Below, one piece after another: positions 5,999 through 6,634 of a stretch of DNA of 6,634 bases. Below the pieces are notes generated by a model. It was given only the letters and a program-made list of their open reading frames with translations. It ran no database searches and was not told where the DNA came from. The stretch's first letter is position 1; every line of letters begins with the position of its first letter. The stretch comes from Cocleimonas sp. (lineage in GTDB: Bacteria > Pseudomonadota > Gammaproteobacteria > Thiotrichales > Thiotrichaceae). A program made the position numbers and the translations under genes. The stretch covers positions 1-6,634 of the forward strand of contig JAGLDQ010000048.1 in NCBI GenBank assembly GCA_023145535.1, written 5' to 3'.

Positions 5999-6378
5999 AT
6001 CATCCCCTGCTGACGACACATCTCGTTATTGTCGGGCTGTCTTTACTCCTCTATTTGATACGCGGGGGCTTGATGTTGGCGGGTAAATCATCAACTGTAA
6101 TGACCTCTTTAGCAGCCGTCATCTCAATGGGATTATTTGGTACAGGAATTTCGATGGTGTTTATGTCATCGGATGTATCTTTTGCCAATAGCTGGGTCAT
6201 CGCCATGATGATTAGTTTTTTGCTTTATGTCACCTTTGGCGTTATCGCCTTAAAATCTGGCTTAAGAAAACCAGTGGCGATTATTTTGTGGTTACTCGGC
6301 TTGGCATCCTTTGCCTTTGCCTTGTTGCTGGCAATGGATACTGATTTTGCTCAACAGCTATTGGGGGGAGCGGCATGA
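5995..6378 (+). CDS. SirB-like small integral membrane protein, four predicted helices
   Basis: Encodes 127 residues. Four hydrophobic segments are seen at about 5-28, 37-57, 66-87 and 93-115. The pattern His9, LLLYLIRGGLMLAGKS (17-32), then SWVIAMMISFLLYVTFGVIALKSG (66-89) resembles the SirB/SirB2 family of inner-membrane proteins, whose biochemical role is not known. The usual PH..DT motif of that family in helix 2 is not apparent, so this would be a divergent member. The start overlaps the purK stop by four bases (ATGA) with AAGGA (5984-5988) six bases upstream. The next gene overlaps the same way, indicating coupled translation. It is no part of purine synthesis as far as can be told, and the neighbourhood is probably simple co-transcription. 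Another small membrane family remains possible. Confidence 0.62.
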   Translation: MNHPLLTTHLVIVGLSLLLYLIRGGLMLAGKSSTVMTSLAAVISMGLFGTGISMVFMSSDVSFANSWVIAMMISFLLYVTFGVIALKSGLRKPVAIILWLLGLASFAFALLLAMDTDFAQQLLGGAA

Positions 6379-6634
6379 ACCCTTTAGATGAGTTTCGTAA
6401 AGATATAAAATTTACTGAAGCGCTTGCTGACCAAACGCTTCATTATTGCACGACATGGGGCATATTTTCTCCACGCACAATTGATGATGGCACGCGTTTA
6501 TTAATGAAGTACATCAAAGTGAATCCTGATGATGACTGTTTTGATCTTGGCTGTGGTTATGGGCCTATTGGCTTAACCCTCGCAAAATTGGCACCAAAGG
6601 GACAAACTTTGTTAGTCGATAAAGATTTTATGGC
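6375..6634 (+). CDS. Class I SAM-dependent methyltransferase, RsmC/YbxB type, partial
   Basis: The first 86 codons are seen; the gene continues past the right edge. The N-terminal TWGIFSPRTIDDGTRLLM (27-44) followed by DCFDLGCGYGPIGLTLAKLAP (54-74) and LLVDKDFMA is the pattern of the MTS methyltransferase domain found in RsmC (16S rRNA m2G1207) and Bacillus YbxB. The DLGCGYGPIG loop is SAM motif I, and Asp82 is the expected ribose-binding acidic residue. The catalytic NPP(F/Y) motif expected further along lies outside the window, so the substrate (probably rRNA guanine) is inferred only. The short N-terminus lacks the extra domain of enterobacterial RsmC. The start is ATG 6375, overlapping the preceding stop by four bases, with GGAG (6367-6370) upstream. 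Confidence 0.85.
   Translation, partial: MNPLDEFRKDIKFTEALADQTLHYCTTWGIFSPRTIDDGTRLLMKYIKVNPDDDCFDLGCGYGPIGLTLAKLAPKGQTLLVDKDFM

Noticed and set aside
5677..6021. 114-codon open frame antisense to purK
   Set aside because: It lies entirely against the strongly supported purK frame, has no ribosome binding site and no recognisable protein features.
1..6634. CRISPR arrays, tRNA or rRNA genes, neisserial DNA uptake sequences, defence or toxin systems
   Set aside because: No repeat-spacer pattern, no cloverleaf or rRNA sequence, no GCCGTCTGAA motif noticed, and every substantial open frame is accounted for by housekeeping, transport or envelope genes.

Overview
The window reads as ordinary chromosome from a low-GC, Gram-negative gammaproteobacterium. 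The evidence is a 16-strand-type porin with a Sec signal and C-terminal Phe, the L13/S9 ribosomal operon with close to E. coli-like proteins, and a PurE/PurK pair of the bacterial N5-CAIR type. A member of the Cardiobacteriales (Suttonella-like) is a guess from overall flavour only; nothing here proves the genus.

Layout. Positions 1-1604 (minus) hold the first 534 codons of a family-5 ABC-transporter solute-binding protein that runs off the left edge. It is anchored by a transmembrane helix followed by a heptad-patterned stalk. Positions 1786-2667 (minus) encode a small general porin, ending in a strong terminator and transcribed from an extended -10 promoter about 190 bp upstream of its start, which leaves a long structured 5' leader. 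Positions 2994-3847 (minus) are rplM-rpsI, with two candidate promoters upstream and a near-symmetrical terminator downstream that insulates it from the porin promoter. Positions 3848-4353 are a divergent intergenic region. It carries the rplM promoters, a frameshifted remnant of a zinc-ribbon transposase N-terminus, and the purE promoter. From 4354 to the right edge (plus) runs a compact operon: purE, purK, a small SirB-like four-helix membrane protein, and the start of a class I SAM methyltransferase of the RsmC/YbxB type. The last two genes each begin with a 4-base ATGA overlap.

How it fits together. purE and purK carry out two consecutive steps of de novo purine synthesis (AIR to N5-CAIR to CAIR), and the two downstream genes look co-transcribed and translationally coupled. 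The minus-strand half is envelope and transport genes plus a translation operon. I see no CRISPR array, tRNA, rRNA, intact mobile element or defence system. The points most worth a second look are the stalked solute-binding protein, the porin leader, the transposon scar between rplM and purE, and the coupled membrane-protein/methyltransferase tail of the pur operon. The purE start should be placed at 4354, because the in-frame ATG at 4321 lies inside the -10 box.
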